Below are positions 1 through 8,138 of a DNA stretch of 64,000 nucleotides, in pieces. The translations under genes and the position numbers were made by a program. The DNA is from Akkermansiaceae bacterium (lineage in GTDB: Bacteria > Verrucomicrobiota > Verrucomicrobiia > Verrucomicrobiales > DEV007): contig JACKQE010000003.1 of assembly GCA_024233005.1 (NCBI GenBank), forward strand, positions 371,469 through 435,468. Reading direction: 5' to 3'. The stretch's first letter is position 1; each line of letters starts with the position of its first letter. The notes below the pieces were generated by a model that searched no databases, was not told the origin of the DNA, and saw only the letters and a list, made by a program, of their open reading frames with translations.

Positions 1-27
1 CAGGCAGGGCCAGGCCTGATTGCCACT

Positions 28-2859
28 TTAAGGAGGGACATCCATACTTGAGATAACAAAGCCACCCGCCTGGGCCATGGCACTCGCAAGCCCCCGGGTT
101 TCGCTCCAGTCCTTGAGCAAGGCGGCTTGGGCCGATCGCAGGGCTTTCGGTGGGGACTCGCCTTGGAAAACTCCGGCGTAGAATCGTTTCATCAACTCGA
201 CGGTGGCACTGTCGTCCACCGGCCACAGTGAGGCTAGGCAATGACGGGCTCCCGCAGAATGAAGTGCCCGGGAGATTCCCAGCACCCCCTCACCTTTCTC
301 CGTGGATCCCAGACCACTTTCACACGCGGACAAGGTCACCAAGGTGGTGTCCTGTAGAGGTAGTGCTGCCGCTCCCACCGCCGTGAGGAACCCATCCAAA
401 CGGGCGCCTCCCCTAGGATCAGAGTGCTGCCTCAGTTGTTGAACAGTAGCTTGTGCACCGGCGAGGGCGACAAAGCTACTGTAAAACGGAAGTTCCAAGG
501 GCAGGCTGCGATCCTGGAGCACAGGAAGCACGCCACCATGGGTGGCCAAGTGCACGATGGCACAGCCTGCCGAATTGCGTGCCACCGCGGACTCGCTGGC
601 ATCCCGACCTTCCAGCAGGACAGTGGTCCAACCCGCCTGACGTGCCGATGCGTCCACTTCCCGAACCTCCTCGGCAGTGCCGGGAAGAGCGCTGAATTCC
701 ATCCCTGCAGATGCATAGGAATGGGCGATGGTTGAGGTCACTTTCCGACCGCCCTGGCTTGGAGCAGACGATAGGAAATCCACGTCCCCGACCAAAAGCA
801 TTTTCTTGGGAAGCTGCGGAACCAACTCATTAGGTGGACGGATCAGCACCCTGGCGGAAGGAACTAGGCTGATGGTAGTGTGTTGAGCGAGAAATGTACC
901 ATCCGGGCCCTTCATTGCGGCAAAAGGTACGGACTGCAGTTCACCATCAGGGCAGAGAAACCATCGGTTGATCCCAGGGGCAGCCTCCCAGAGGGGAGCA
1001 AGAATCTTCTCAAACAACTGCTGGTTGAATTTCACGACTCCGGAGTCGTCCGAATTAAGAATCGCTCCGCGAAAACCAGCAATGAGCTGGTCTATCTCCT
1101 CCTCCTCCCCGAGATCGAACCAGCGGATGCCGGGACTGGAAGTGGTGTAAAGCACCGCACCATAACGTCGATTCCCAGAGTAGTCGACCCGCCAAGGCTC
1201 CGACACGCAGAAGTCGACCAAGGCCGTACCCTCCGCCAAGGCTTGGCTCACCTTCCCGGGAGACACCCGAAGGGACTGCAGCAAATCCTCGGTGTTGATT
1301 CCAATGCGCTTGCGCAAATCACTCACCTTTTCTTCCAGTTCGCTGCGACGATTGTTCCTAATTCCTTGCGTGGCGGCGTCGGCACTCGTCGAGGCTTCTC
1401 TCAGCGCCTGCAGTTCGAACTCAACATTCCGTAATTCGTGAACAGCCGCAGCGTTGCCTTCTCTTTCCGCCTGAAGGCAGGCAGAGCGCTCGGCGAACAC
1501 CGATTCAAGAACCGCTCCCTTGGTCAGCAGCAGGCATTCAGCAATCAAAAGTGGATCTTGGTGCCTCACCAACAGCCCCAATGGACTGCGATCTCGACTC
1601 CAGCCGATGCGCCGGGTCTCGCTGGAGAAGAGCATCATCGCGCCCATCTCTTCCCGGATCCGGTCGATAAGGCGCTTCATACAGTCCCCTTCGTTCGGGT
1701 GGCCGGTCTCAAGAGCCATCCATGCCGTGGCATGCTCAATGTCACTCTGCAAGACCGGGTAGTTGGCGGTGCTCGGATTGCCGGTCGAGTGGAGGACTTC
1801 GTCAAAAAGTGTTGCAGCTTCCTTCTGGCGGCTTTGGGCCAGCAATCCTCGGATCAGCGGCACTGCTTTCCTCAAAGTCTCTGGGTGGGAGGCTCCGTCC
1901 ACCAGCACCCCCATTGCATAGCCCTTTTTCAGGGCTTCAATCGCATCTGCGCGGCTCCCAGGACGATATTCCAACAAGGCTCTGCCCAAATTGGTCCAAG
2001 AAAGTGCCAATTCCGGGTGAGGTTTGTCCTTCAGGGATTCACGGCGGATATCCAACGCTTTTCGCAAATGCACCAAAGCCAGGTCGGGGTTCCCTGACAT
2101 TTCCTCGAGTATGCCAAGGTTGTTGTAGGGATAACCCCGCTTTTTGTCGACCCCGTTGTTAAAACGCAGAAGCATCATGTCCCTCGCCTGTTCATATGGT
2201 TTCCGAGCCGCCGCAAAGTCACCCATGTCCAGGTAGATTCCTCCCAACACAGATAATTCGCTGGTGACATTCGCATCCGGCCAAGCGCTCATGAAATCAA
2301 GAGCCTTGAGGCAATACTGCTCAGCTTCGGACAATTTCCCCATCTCCAGATAAAGTCTCGCCAGATTGTTGTAAACCCCCTTCCGGTTGGTGATCACAGT
2401 CTGGCGCGTAATTTCAGCTTCCCATCGGGCAATTTTGTCTAACTTCGCTGATGGCTCCTTCGGCAGAGGAGTCTTCTCAATGAGTGGAAGCAGAGCCCGA
2501 AGGGTCTCCTCTGCCGCCCCGTATTGACCGGCAAGTTCTTGCGCCGCGGCCAGATTTCCCAGAGCAGCGAGGGTTGTTGGATCACTGCCGCCATAGGTCC
2601 GCTTGGCAGATTCATAGTTTTTCGAGGCCAATGGAAGTGCTTTCCGTCCGTCGCCGTTCTCCAAGGCGCGGCGCAATTCAAGGGCAGGCTGGACCATGCC
2701 CATCAGCTCGGAGAGAGAAGGTTCGCAGGATCCTGTCGGAGCGTGGAAAACCAGGGAGCAAGAAACCAACAGGTGCGGCAGAGATAGCAGCCTCCCCCAA
2801 AACCCGCTCCTCCGGCCGGAATCACTTCCAAAACAGACGTCAAGACTTTGGCTCCACAT
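28..2859 (-). CDS. CHAT-domain protein with N-terminal TPR repeats (caspase-like)
   Basis: A 943-residue protein. Residues about 20-45 form a hydrophobic export-type segment, followed by TPR-like helical repeats (about 60-400; motifs such as YNNLARLYLEMGKLSEAEQY and YNNLGILEEMSGNPDLALVH). The C-terminal third is a CHAT domain, a clan CD caspase-like fold. Both catalytic residues are visible: His774 in HLATHG and Cys846 in LSACESG, so it is likely active as a cysteine protease or related hydrolase. CHAT-TPR proteins are common in cyanobacteria and the Planctomycetes/Verrucomicrobia, mostly with unknown substrates. The export-like N-terminus is odd for an intracellular caspase homologue and suggests a periplasmic or anchored location. 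No obvious substrate gene adjoins it. The ATG at 2859 is the only start preceding the hydrophobic segment. Confidence 0.88.
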   Translation of the reverse strand: MWSQSLDVCFGSDSGRRSGFWGRLLSLPHLLVSCSLVFHAPTGSCEPSLSELMGMVQPALELRRALENGDGRKALPLASKNYESAKRTYGGSDPTTLAALGNLAAAQELAGQYGAAEETLRALLPLIEKTPLPKEPSAKLDKIARWEAEITRQTVITNRKGVYNNLARLYLEMGKLSEAEQYCLKALDFMSAWPDANVTSELSVLGGIYLDMGDFAAARKPYEQARDMMLLRFNNGVDKKRGYPYNNLGILEEMSGNPDLALVHLRKALDIRRESLKDKPHPELALSWTNLGRALLEYRPGSRADAIEALKKGYAMGVLVDGASHPETLRKAVPLIRGLLAQSRQKEAATLFDEVLHSTGNPSTANYPVLQSDIEHATAWMALETGHPNEGDCMKRLIDRIREEMGAMMLFSSETRRIGWSRDRSPLGLLVRHQDPLLIAECLLLTKGAVLESVFAERSACLQAEREGNAAAVHELRNVEFELQALREASTSADAATQGIRNNRRSELEEKVSDLRKRIGINTEDLLQSLRVSPGKVSQALAEGTALVDFCVSEPWRVDYSGNRRYGAVLYTTSSPGIRWFDLGEEEEIDQLIAGFRGAILNSDDSGVVKFNQQLFEKILAPLWEAAPGINRWFLCPDGELQSVPFAAMKGPDGTFLAQHTTISLVPSARVLIRPPNELVPQLPKKMLLVGDVDFLSSAPSQGGRKVTSTIAHSYASAGMEFSALPGTAEEVREVDASARQAGWTTVLLEGRDASESAVARNSAGCAIVHLATHGGVLPVLQDRSLPLELPFYSSFVALAGAQATVQQLRQHSDPRGGARLDGFLTAVGAAALPLQDTTLVTLSACESGLGSTEKGEGVLGISRALHSAGARHCLASLWPVDDSATVELMKRFYAGVFQGESPPKALRSAQAALLKDWSETRGLASAMAQAGGFVISSMDVPP

Positions 2860-2937
2860 TGTGCGAATAAGTTGGCTAGACGGTTGTTTAAAGCAGCGCC
2901 AGACCGTCCCTCGCCTCCCCGGGGCCTGATCCGGACT

Positions 2938-5067
2938 TCACTTGCCTCCTTCGCGATGGTCCAGCACCATCAGCAGGAAGGCAAAGTCCCGGGCCGTTTC
3001 ATCGAGCGCCGCAAACCTCCCCGAGGCGCCCCCGTGACCGGTGTCAAGATTGGTCCAGAGCAACAATGGGGCCTTGCCCTGGTTTTCCTGGCGCAGTTTG
3101 GCCACCCATTTGGCGGGCTCCCAGTAGGCGACCCGCGTGTCATTGATGCCTCCGGAAGCGAGTAGAGCCGGGTAGGTCTGTGGCTTCACATTGTCATAAG
3201 GGGACCAGGAAAGAATGCGGCGGAAAGCGGTTTCCTCGCCGGGATCGCCCCATTCCTCGTATTCCCCGGTGGTCAACGGCAGACTGTCGTCGAGCATGGT
3301 GTTGACACAATCCACGAAAGGCACACCGGCGACGAGCGCGCGGAACAGGTCGGGACGGAGATTCGCCACCGCACCGATGAGCAGCCCCCCCGCGGACGCT
3401 CCCCGCGCGCAGAGCCGGTCCGGACGGGTGTAATGCCGGGCGATGAGATGCTCGGCACAGGAGATGAAGTCGGTGAACGTGCGGACCTTGTGCTCGCGGC
3501 GTCCGGCTTCATACCAGATCCTGCCGAATTCTCCTCCCCCGCGAATGTGGGCGGTGGCGCAGATAAACCCCCGGTCCAGCAGACTAAGCAGACTCGGATC
3601 GAACCATGGATCGGAAGAAATGCCGTAGGCCCCATAACCCTCCAGGAGAAGCGGAGCGCTGCCATCGACCGGGGTGTCGCGGCGCCTGACGATCGAGATG
3701 GGAACGGCCACGCCGTCGACCGCCCGGGCTTCCAGACGCTCCACCACATAGGGAGCCGGGTCGTAGCCGGGGACCTCTTTTTGCTTCAATAAGGTCAGTT
3801 CCCCGGAGGTTGCCGAAACGTCGTAGACACGGTAGGGGGTGATCTGAGCGGAGTAGTAGAGGCGGTAGGAACGGGCCCCGTATTCGGGATTGTCCCCGCT
3901 TTCCATGGCATAGGAACTCTCGGGAAAACCGACCGCGCGCTGGTGGCCGGTGGCAAAATCATGGAGCCGCAACACTGGCAACCCCTGCTCCCGCGTTTCG
4001 ATGGCCATCCAGGTCTCAAACGGCTCGACATAGCGCACAAAGACGGCAGGGTTGTAAGGCATCACGTCCTTCCAGCTTGACTTTCCGGGCTGACTCACGG
4101 CGGTTTTGACGAGCTTGAAATTGGTCGCACCGTCCGCGTTGGTAACGATGTAAAAATCCTCCGCATGGTGATCCACGCGGTAGATGAGCCCCGCCTCCCT
4201 CGGCTGGATCATCCTCCACTTTTCTGCCGGATGGTCCGCATCCAGAAAGAAGCACTCGCTGGTGTCGCGGCTGCCTGACTCGGCGATGAGATAGGCTCCG
4301 CTGCGGCACCGGAAGGCGCCAAGGTTGAAAGCCGGATCCTTCTCGCGCAGAACCTCGACATCATCCGACACCGGCGTGCCCAAAACGTGACGCATCAGCC
4401 GGTCCGGACGCAGAGTGTCGTCGGCGAGGACGTAAAACAGGGTCCGGTTGTCGGAAGCCCAGGCCCCGGCGTCTCCGAAAGGCACCTTCGGAATCTCATC
4501 GGCGAGCAGTTCTCCCGTCGTGAGATTTTTGAATCGCAGGGTGTAGAGGTCGGTGCCGTCGGTGTTTTCCGTGAAGGAAGCGATGACCTGATCTGGACTG
4601 GGGTTGAGCTCCCCCAAGCTGTAGTAATCGTGCCCCGCAGCCCGCTCGTTTTCATCGAGAAGGATTTCCTCGGGAGCGTCCATGGTCCCTTTGCGTCGGG
4701 CATGAATGCCATATTCCTGGGTGCCTTCGGTGCGGTGATAATAATGGTATCCCCCTTGGAAAACGGGAACCGAAACGTCGGTTTCCTTGATGCGTTTGCG
4801 CATCTCCAGAGTCAGGGTGTCGCGGAGTTTTTTGACCGGGGCGAGTTGGCGCTCGGTCCAATCATTCTCCGCCTTTAAATATTTCATAACAGCCGGATCT
4901 TTGCGGTCACGCAACCAGAACCAGGGATCCTGGCGGTCCACACCATGACGGCTGTCCAGGTGGGGACGCTGCGGAGCGAGAGGGGGCCGCACGGTCTCCT
5001 CCGGAAAAGCGGGAGCGGGGAAATGCATGGCGAGAAGAAGAACGCAGGAGGGCAGCAATCGGTTCAT
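2938..5067 (-). CDS. Prolyl oligopeptidase family S9 serine peptidase (oligopeptidase B-like)
   Basis: A 709-residue S9A peptidase. The N-terminal part (about 40-430) is the seven-bladed propeller that gates access, and the C-terminal part is an alpha/beta hydrolase. The catalytic triad can be placed: Ser558 in GASAGG, Asp643 in NDTRV and His678 in GHGG. The sequences LLLEGYGAYG and IRGGGEFG are typical of the family. I chose the ATG at 5067 because it opens a signal peptide (MNRLLPSCVLLLAMHFPAPA). A longer reading frame exists upstream but would run into the preceding gene. The enzyme therefore probably degrades short peptides in the periplasm. It lies 16 bp behind the next minus-strand gene, consistent with co-transcription. 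Confidence 0.93.
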   Translation of the reverse strand: MNRLLPSCVLLLAMHFPAPAFPEETVRPPLAPQRPHLDSRHGVDRQDPWFWLRDRKDPAVMKYLKAENDWTERQLAPVKKLRDTLTLEMRKRIKETDVSVPVFQGGYHYYHRTEGTQEYGIHARRKGTMDAPEEILLDENERAAGHDYYSLGELNPSPDQVIASFTENTDGTDLYTLRFKNLTTGELLADEIPKVPFGDAGAWASDNRTLFYVLADDTLRPDRLMRHVLGTPVSDDVEVLREKDPAFNLGAFRCRSGAYLIAESGSRDTSECFFLDADHPAEKWRMIQPREAGLIYRVDHHAEDFYIVTNADGATNFKLVKTAVSQPGKSSWKDVMPYNPAVFVRYVEPFETWMAIETREQGLPVLRLHDFATGHQRAVGFPESSYAMESGDNPEYGARSYRLYYSAQITPYRVYDVSATSGELTLLKQKEVPGYDPAPYVVERLEARAVDGVAVPISIVRRRDTPVDGSAPLLLEGYGAYGISSDPWFDPSLLSLLDRGFICATAHIRGGGEFGRIWYEAGRREHKVRTFTDFISCAEHLIARHYTRPDRLCARGASAGGLLIGAVANLRPDLFRALVAGVPFVDCVNTMLDDSLPLTTGEYEEWGDPGEETAFRRILSWSPYDNVKPQTYPALLASGGINDTRVAYWEPAKWVAKLRQENQGKAPLLLWTNLDTGHGGASGRFAALDETARDFAFLLMVLDHREGGK

Positions 5068-5083
5068 GGCAGGATGATTTGAA

Positions 5084-5824
5084 TCAAATCCTTGTTCTCC
5101 GACGTTTCCGAGCCCAGCCCCCCAATCCAAACACCAGGATCAGGGCAAGAACGAAAACCAATTTTCCCCGCCCGGGATCGTTAGAGACAGGCGGGGACAC
5201 CGACGACGCCGCGGAAGCGGCAGCATAGGCGGAGACGTCGAGAACATAGCTTTCTTCCCCGGGGAAGAGGGAACTGATGCGCTCCACCGGTTTGCCATCG
5301 AGTTGATTGCGAAACATCACAGTGACTTCCCCGTCCTTCAGAGCTTTCAACTGGTATCCCGTCAACTCGTTTGGCACGGCGACCTCCCAAGTTCCCCGCA
5401 ACATCACGGGATCATCGAGTTTGTCCAACGGCCCTCCCCCCAACGTGGTGAAGCGGAATTCCCAGTGGGGCTCAATTCGGCCTCCGGGAAGTAGTCTCAG
5501 TTCCACTGTCTTGGCCAGATACTCGTGGACCCGGGTCATCCAGTCCGTGGTCTCCGCCTCGGTCATTTTCTGCCAATACCAATGAAGCACATAAAGCTCC
5601 TCTTCAGGCTTGGCTGGGACGAGAAGACACCGGGCGTCTACCTCCACCTCAAACCGGATGGTGGGACTACCTTTGGTGAAAAACCCCGTGACCACCGTCT
5701 CCGGAGGTGGATGCGCCCACACGCTGACAGCAGGGATTCCAAGCAAGCCCAGGAAGAGGACAATAAAAGCAAAAGAACGGGAGGTCACTAATGGATACCA
5801 TGGCGGCAATTCCTCAGCCTGCAT
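5084..5824 (-). CDS. Exported single-pass membrane protein of unknown function
   Basis: A 246-residue protein that I do not recognise. It has an N-terminal hydrophobic signal (about residues 15-37, ending SVWAHPPP), a soluble extracytoplasmic middle rich in beta-type sequence (TIRFEVEVDARCLL, HWEFRFTTLGGG), and a C-terminal transmembrane helix (LVFVLALILVFGLGGWA) followed by a basic tail (RKRRRTR), indicating an N-out/C-in anchor. The arrangement superficially resembles sorting tails, but no LPXTG or PEP-CTERM motif is present. The gene lies directly upstream of the S9 peptidase and is probably transcribed with it. Confidence 0.72.
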   Translation of the reverse strand: MQAEELPPWYPLVTSRSFAFIVLFLGLLGIPAVSVWAHPPPETVVTGFFTKGSPTIRFEVEVDARCLLVPAKPEEELYVLHWYWQKMTEAETTDWMTRVHEYLAKTVELRLLPGGRIEPHWEFRFTTLGGGPLDKLDDPVMLRGTWEVAVPNELTGYQLKALKDGEVTVMFRNQLDGKPVERISSLFPGEESYVLDVSAYAAASAASSVSPPVSNDPGRGKLVFVLALILVFGLGGWARKRRRTRI

Positions 5825-5961
5825 CCTGAAATTCCGGCGGAATCATGACCGAAAGGGAGATTGGCCAAAATGCTACCGGATCCGGCTTGCCAAATTGCTC
5901 CGATGATGGAATGGTCAGCCTGTTTACCCCATTAAAACCAACACCAAAGGGAAAACTACCT

Positions 5962-6120
5962 ATGAAAACCATCCGTATTGCACTCGCCACCATCGTGTCC
6001 GCCTTCGCCATCAGCTGCGAAAAAGCACCGGAAACCAAGCCTGAAGGCTCCGCCGCGCCAGCGACTCCTGCCGCCACAGCGCCTGCGACTCCAGCGGCTC
6101 CTGCCGGTGAAACGAAGTAA
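5962..6120 (+). CDS. Small Ala/Pro-rich lipoprotein
   Basis: A 52-residue protein beginning MKTIRIALATIVSAFAISC. The AISC lipobox with Cys19 predicts lipid modification and signal peptidase II cleavage. The mature part is a short low-complexity Ala/Pro/Thr stretch (PATPAATAPATPAAPAGETK) with no domain, so it may be a spacer-like or entericidin-like envelope peptide. The start at 5962 is preceded by a purine-rich AAAGGGAAAA, one of the few recognisable Shine-Dalgarno-like sequences in this window. A hairpin terminator follows at 6178-6217. The upstream in-frame extension lacks a signal peptide and was not used. Confidence 0.7.
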   Translation: MKTIRIALATIVSAFAISCEKAPETKPEGSAAPATPAATAPATPAAPAGETK

Positions 6121-6177
6121 TTTCGTGGTGTGATCTGCGGTGCGGGAAACTGTCATCGCAAGATCCTGCTGTTTGGA

Positions 6178-6217
6178 AAGCCCTGTGATGCGTTGCGTCA
6201 CCGGGCTTTTTGTTTTT
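6178..6217 (+). terminator. Rho-independent terminator of the small lipoprotein gene
   Basis: AGCCC (6179-6183) pairs with GGGCT (6203-6207), and GTGATGC pairs with GCGTCAC inside with one G-U pair. The stem is followed by TTTTTGTTTTT. It sits between two convergent genes. Confidence 0.8.
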
Positions 6218-6320
6218 CTCGGAACCTCCAAACCGCCAACTCACGAAACAACGGCCCCTCCTCGCTCAGACGGATCCTTCCCGCATTTTCAGAATTTAAA
6301 AACCGCAGAAACCAAATTAT

Positions 6321-7289
6321 CTATAATTTTCCTGCGATTCCCAGCCATTTCAAACCAAACCCGATCACCACAGGAGAGCTGAGCAACCCGACCACGGTGG
6401 TGGCAATCACCACTTGGGCGGCCGTGGCGGCGCGGCCACCGTAGATTCGTGCCAGCATGATGGGCATCAGGGCCGCCGGCATTCCGGCTTCGACCACGAT
6501 GAGTTTGCGGAGATCCATGCTCAAAGGAAGCCATTTCGCCGCGGCGAGCATCACCAGAGGAATAAGCCCCAGCCGGGCGATGCAGCCCCCGATGCTGGAC
6601 CGCCAGGCTTCGTGCAAAATGTCCCGGTCACAGAGGCCGGCGATGGTGGCTCCAATGATGAAAAGGCTCATCGGAATGGAGCACTGTCCCAACATTTCGA
6701 GCGCCTTGAAGACCACACCGGGGACATGGAATCCCAGTCCGGTGAAATTCGCCAGCAGGCTGAACAACACGGCCAGGCAGGGACCATTGATCAGCATTCT
6801 CCAAGGCGACTGTCCCGACCCGAAAATGAGCAGACCCACCGTCCACATGGCCAGCTCCACCCCCAGGCCGTGCAGGAAAACGAGACCGAACGGCCCCGAT
6901 TCACCTGGAAAAAGAGCGGCGATGACTGGGAGGGCGACGAACCCATAGTTGTGCACCCCGGCCGAAACCGTGAAGGTCCTCAACCCGTGCCCCCGTGAGA
7001 GTCCGATGAGGCGCCCCACCAGGTAGGAAACCGCGAATCCCGCCAGAATGAAGGCGGCTCCCAGAAAAATGGTCCAGCCAGCCGTGCCGGGGATCGAGAG
7101 CGCGGGATTGCGCGCCACATTGGTGAAGATCAGACAAGGAGCAAGGAGATTCAGGATAAGCCCCATGAAGCCGGGTTCGAGACTTTCCGGCATCCACCGC
7201 CGCATCCGGAAAAGAAATCCCATCCCCATGACGAGAAAGACGGGAATGATGGCGACAAGAACAGCGGTGGAGAACATGGCCTGGGGCAT
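6321..7289 (-). CDS. AEC (auxin efflux carrier) family transporter
   Basis: A 322-residue polytopic membrane protein with about ten hydrophobic helices in two five-helix halves (first half about 8-165, second half about 175-320). The segments LILNLLAPCLIFTNVA and the GVHNYGFVALPV crossover sequence are typical of the AEC/PIN-like family. Known relatives export small organic anions such as malonate or malate, and substrate cannot be deduced from sequence. The gene lies 27 bp downstream of trpC and is likely the last gene of the xseB-dxs-trpC run. Confidence 0.85.
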   Translation of the reverse strand: MPQAMFSTAVLVAIIPVFLVMGMGFLFRMRRWMPESLEPGFMGLILNLLAPCLIFTNVARNPALSIPGTAGWTIFLGAAFILAGFAVSYLVGRLIGLSRGHGLRTFTVSAGVHNYGFVALPVIAALFPGESGPFGLVFLHGLGVELAMWTVGLLIFGSGQSPWRMLINGPCLAVLFSLLANFTGLGFHVPGVVFKALEMLGQCSIPMSLFIIGATIAGLCDRDILHEAWRSSIGGCIARLGLIPLVMLAAAKWLPLSMDLRKLIVVEAGMPAALMPIMLARIYGGRAATAAQVVIATTVVGLLSSPVVIGFGLKWLGIAGKL

Positions 7290-7316
7290 GGGCCGCAGCC
7301 CCGGTGGCAGGTGTTG

Positions 7317-8138
7317 TCAGAGGCCCTTGAACTCGGCCACCTTGGCCACCCGGTCGGGCGCTCGCATCAGCGCCTCCCCGACCAAAATGGCATTGGCGCC
7401 CCACTCCCGAACTTTCGCGGCATCGGCCCCGGTGTGAATCCCGCTCTCACTGACCAGCAGGCAGTCCGGTCCAATCTCTTCACTGAGGTCGCGGGTCGTC
7501 TCCAACGAAACCTGGAACGTTTTCAAGTTGCGGTTGTTGACCCCGATGATGCGGGCGTCGGTATCCAGTGCACGGTCCAATTCGGCCAGGTTGTGAACTT
7601 CGACGAGGGCATCCAGCTGGAAGGATTGGGCAACGCCAAGGAGATGTTCCAATTCATCCTGGGAAAGCGCTCCCACGATGAGGAGCACGGCGTCAGCCCC
7701 CGCGACCACCGCCTCATGGATCTGCACTTCGTGGATGATGAAATCCTTGCGCAGGAGGGGCAGGTCAATGGCTGCCCGGATGAGGCTGAGGTAACTGAGA
7801 TGGCCTTGAAAAAAGGCCTCATCCGTCAGCACCGAAATGGCATCGGCGCCAGCCTCGGCATAACTGCGCGCCACTGCCACCGGATCGAAATCCTGGGAAA
7901 TGACTCCGGCGCTGGGAGATGCTTTCTTGATCTCGGCGATGACAGCCAGTTCGGTGTCAGGATATTCCAAGTCGTCCTGGGCGAGGAGGCGGGCGCCCCC
8001 CAGGGCATTGAAAAAAGAGCGAAAATCATTCCGCTCCGCCGCCGCATGGCGCAACAAGTCGGCCTTGGGAAGCAATCTCTCCACCTCGCCCCGCTTGTGG
8101 GCGATGATTTCCTGCAACTTGTCCTCGAACGCTTTCAT
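7317..8138 (-). CDS. trpC: Indole-3-glycerol phosphate synthase
   Basis: A 273-residue TIM-barrel enzyme converting 1-(2-carboxyphenylamino)-1-deoxyribulose 5-phosphate to indole-3-glycerol phosphate in tryptophan biosynthesis. It shows the family's phosphate- and substrate-binding motifs: the start LQEIIAHKRGEVE, the catalytic lysine region EIKKASPSAGVI, LLRKDFIIHEVQIHEA, IIGVNNRNLKTF and LVSESGIH. The ATG at 8138 overlaps the dxs stop codon by 4 bp (ATGA), so translation is probably coupled. No other trp gene is nearby, so this is a dispersed trp gene. The start fits the normal N-terminus of the family; a longer frame upstream is only the dxs shadow. Confidence 0.96.
   Translation of the reverse strand: MKAFEDKLQEIIAHKRGEVERLLPKADLLRHAAAERNDFRSFFNALGGARLLAQDDLEYPDTELAVIAEIKKASPSAGVISQDFDPVAVARSYAEAGADAISVLTDEAFFQGHLSYLSLIRAAIDLPLLRKDFIIHEVQIHEAVVAGADAVLLIVGALSQDELEHLLGVAQSFQLDALVEVHNLAELDRALDTDARIIGVNNRNLKTFQVSLETTRDLSEEIGPDCLLVSESGIHTGADAAKVREWGANAILVGEALMRAPDRVAKVAEFKGL

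Noticed and set aside
5845..5961. N-terminal extension of the small lipoprotein
   Set aside because: It would place 39 residues before the lipobox and destroy the signal peptide. The ATG at 5962 follows a good purine-rich site.
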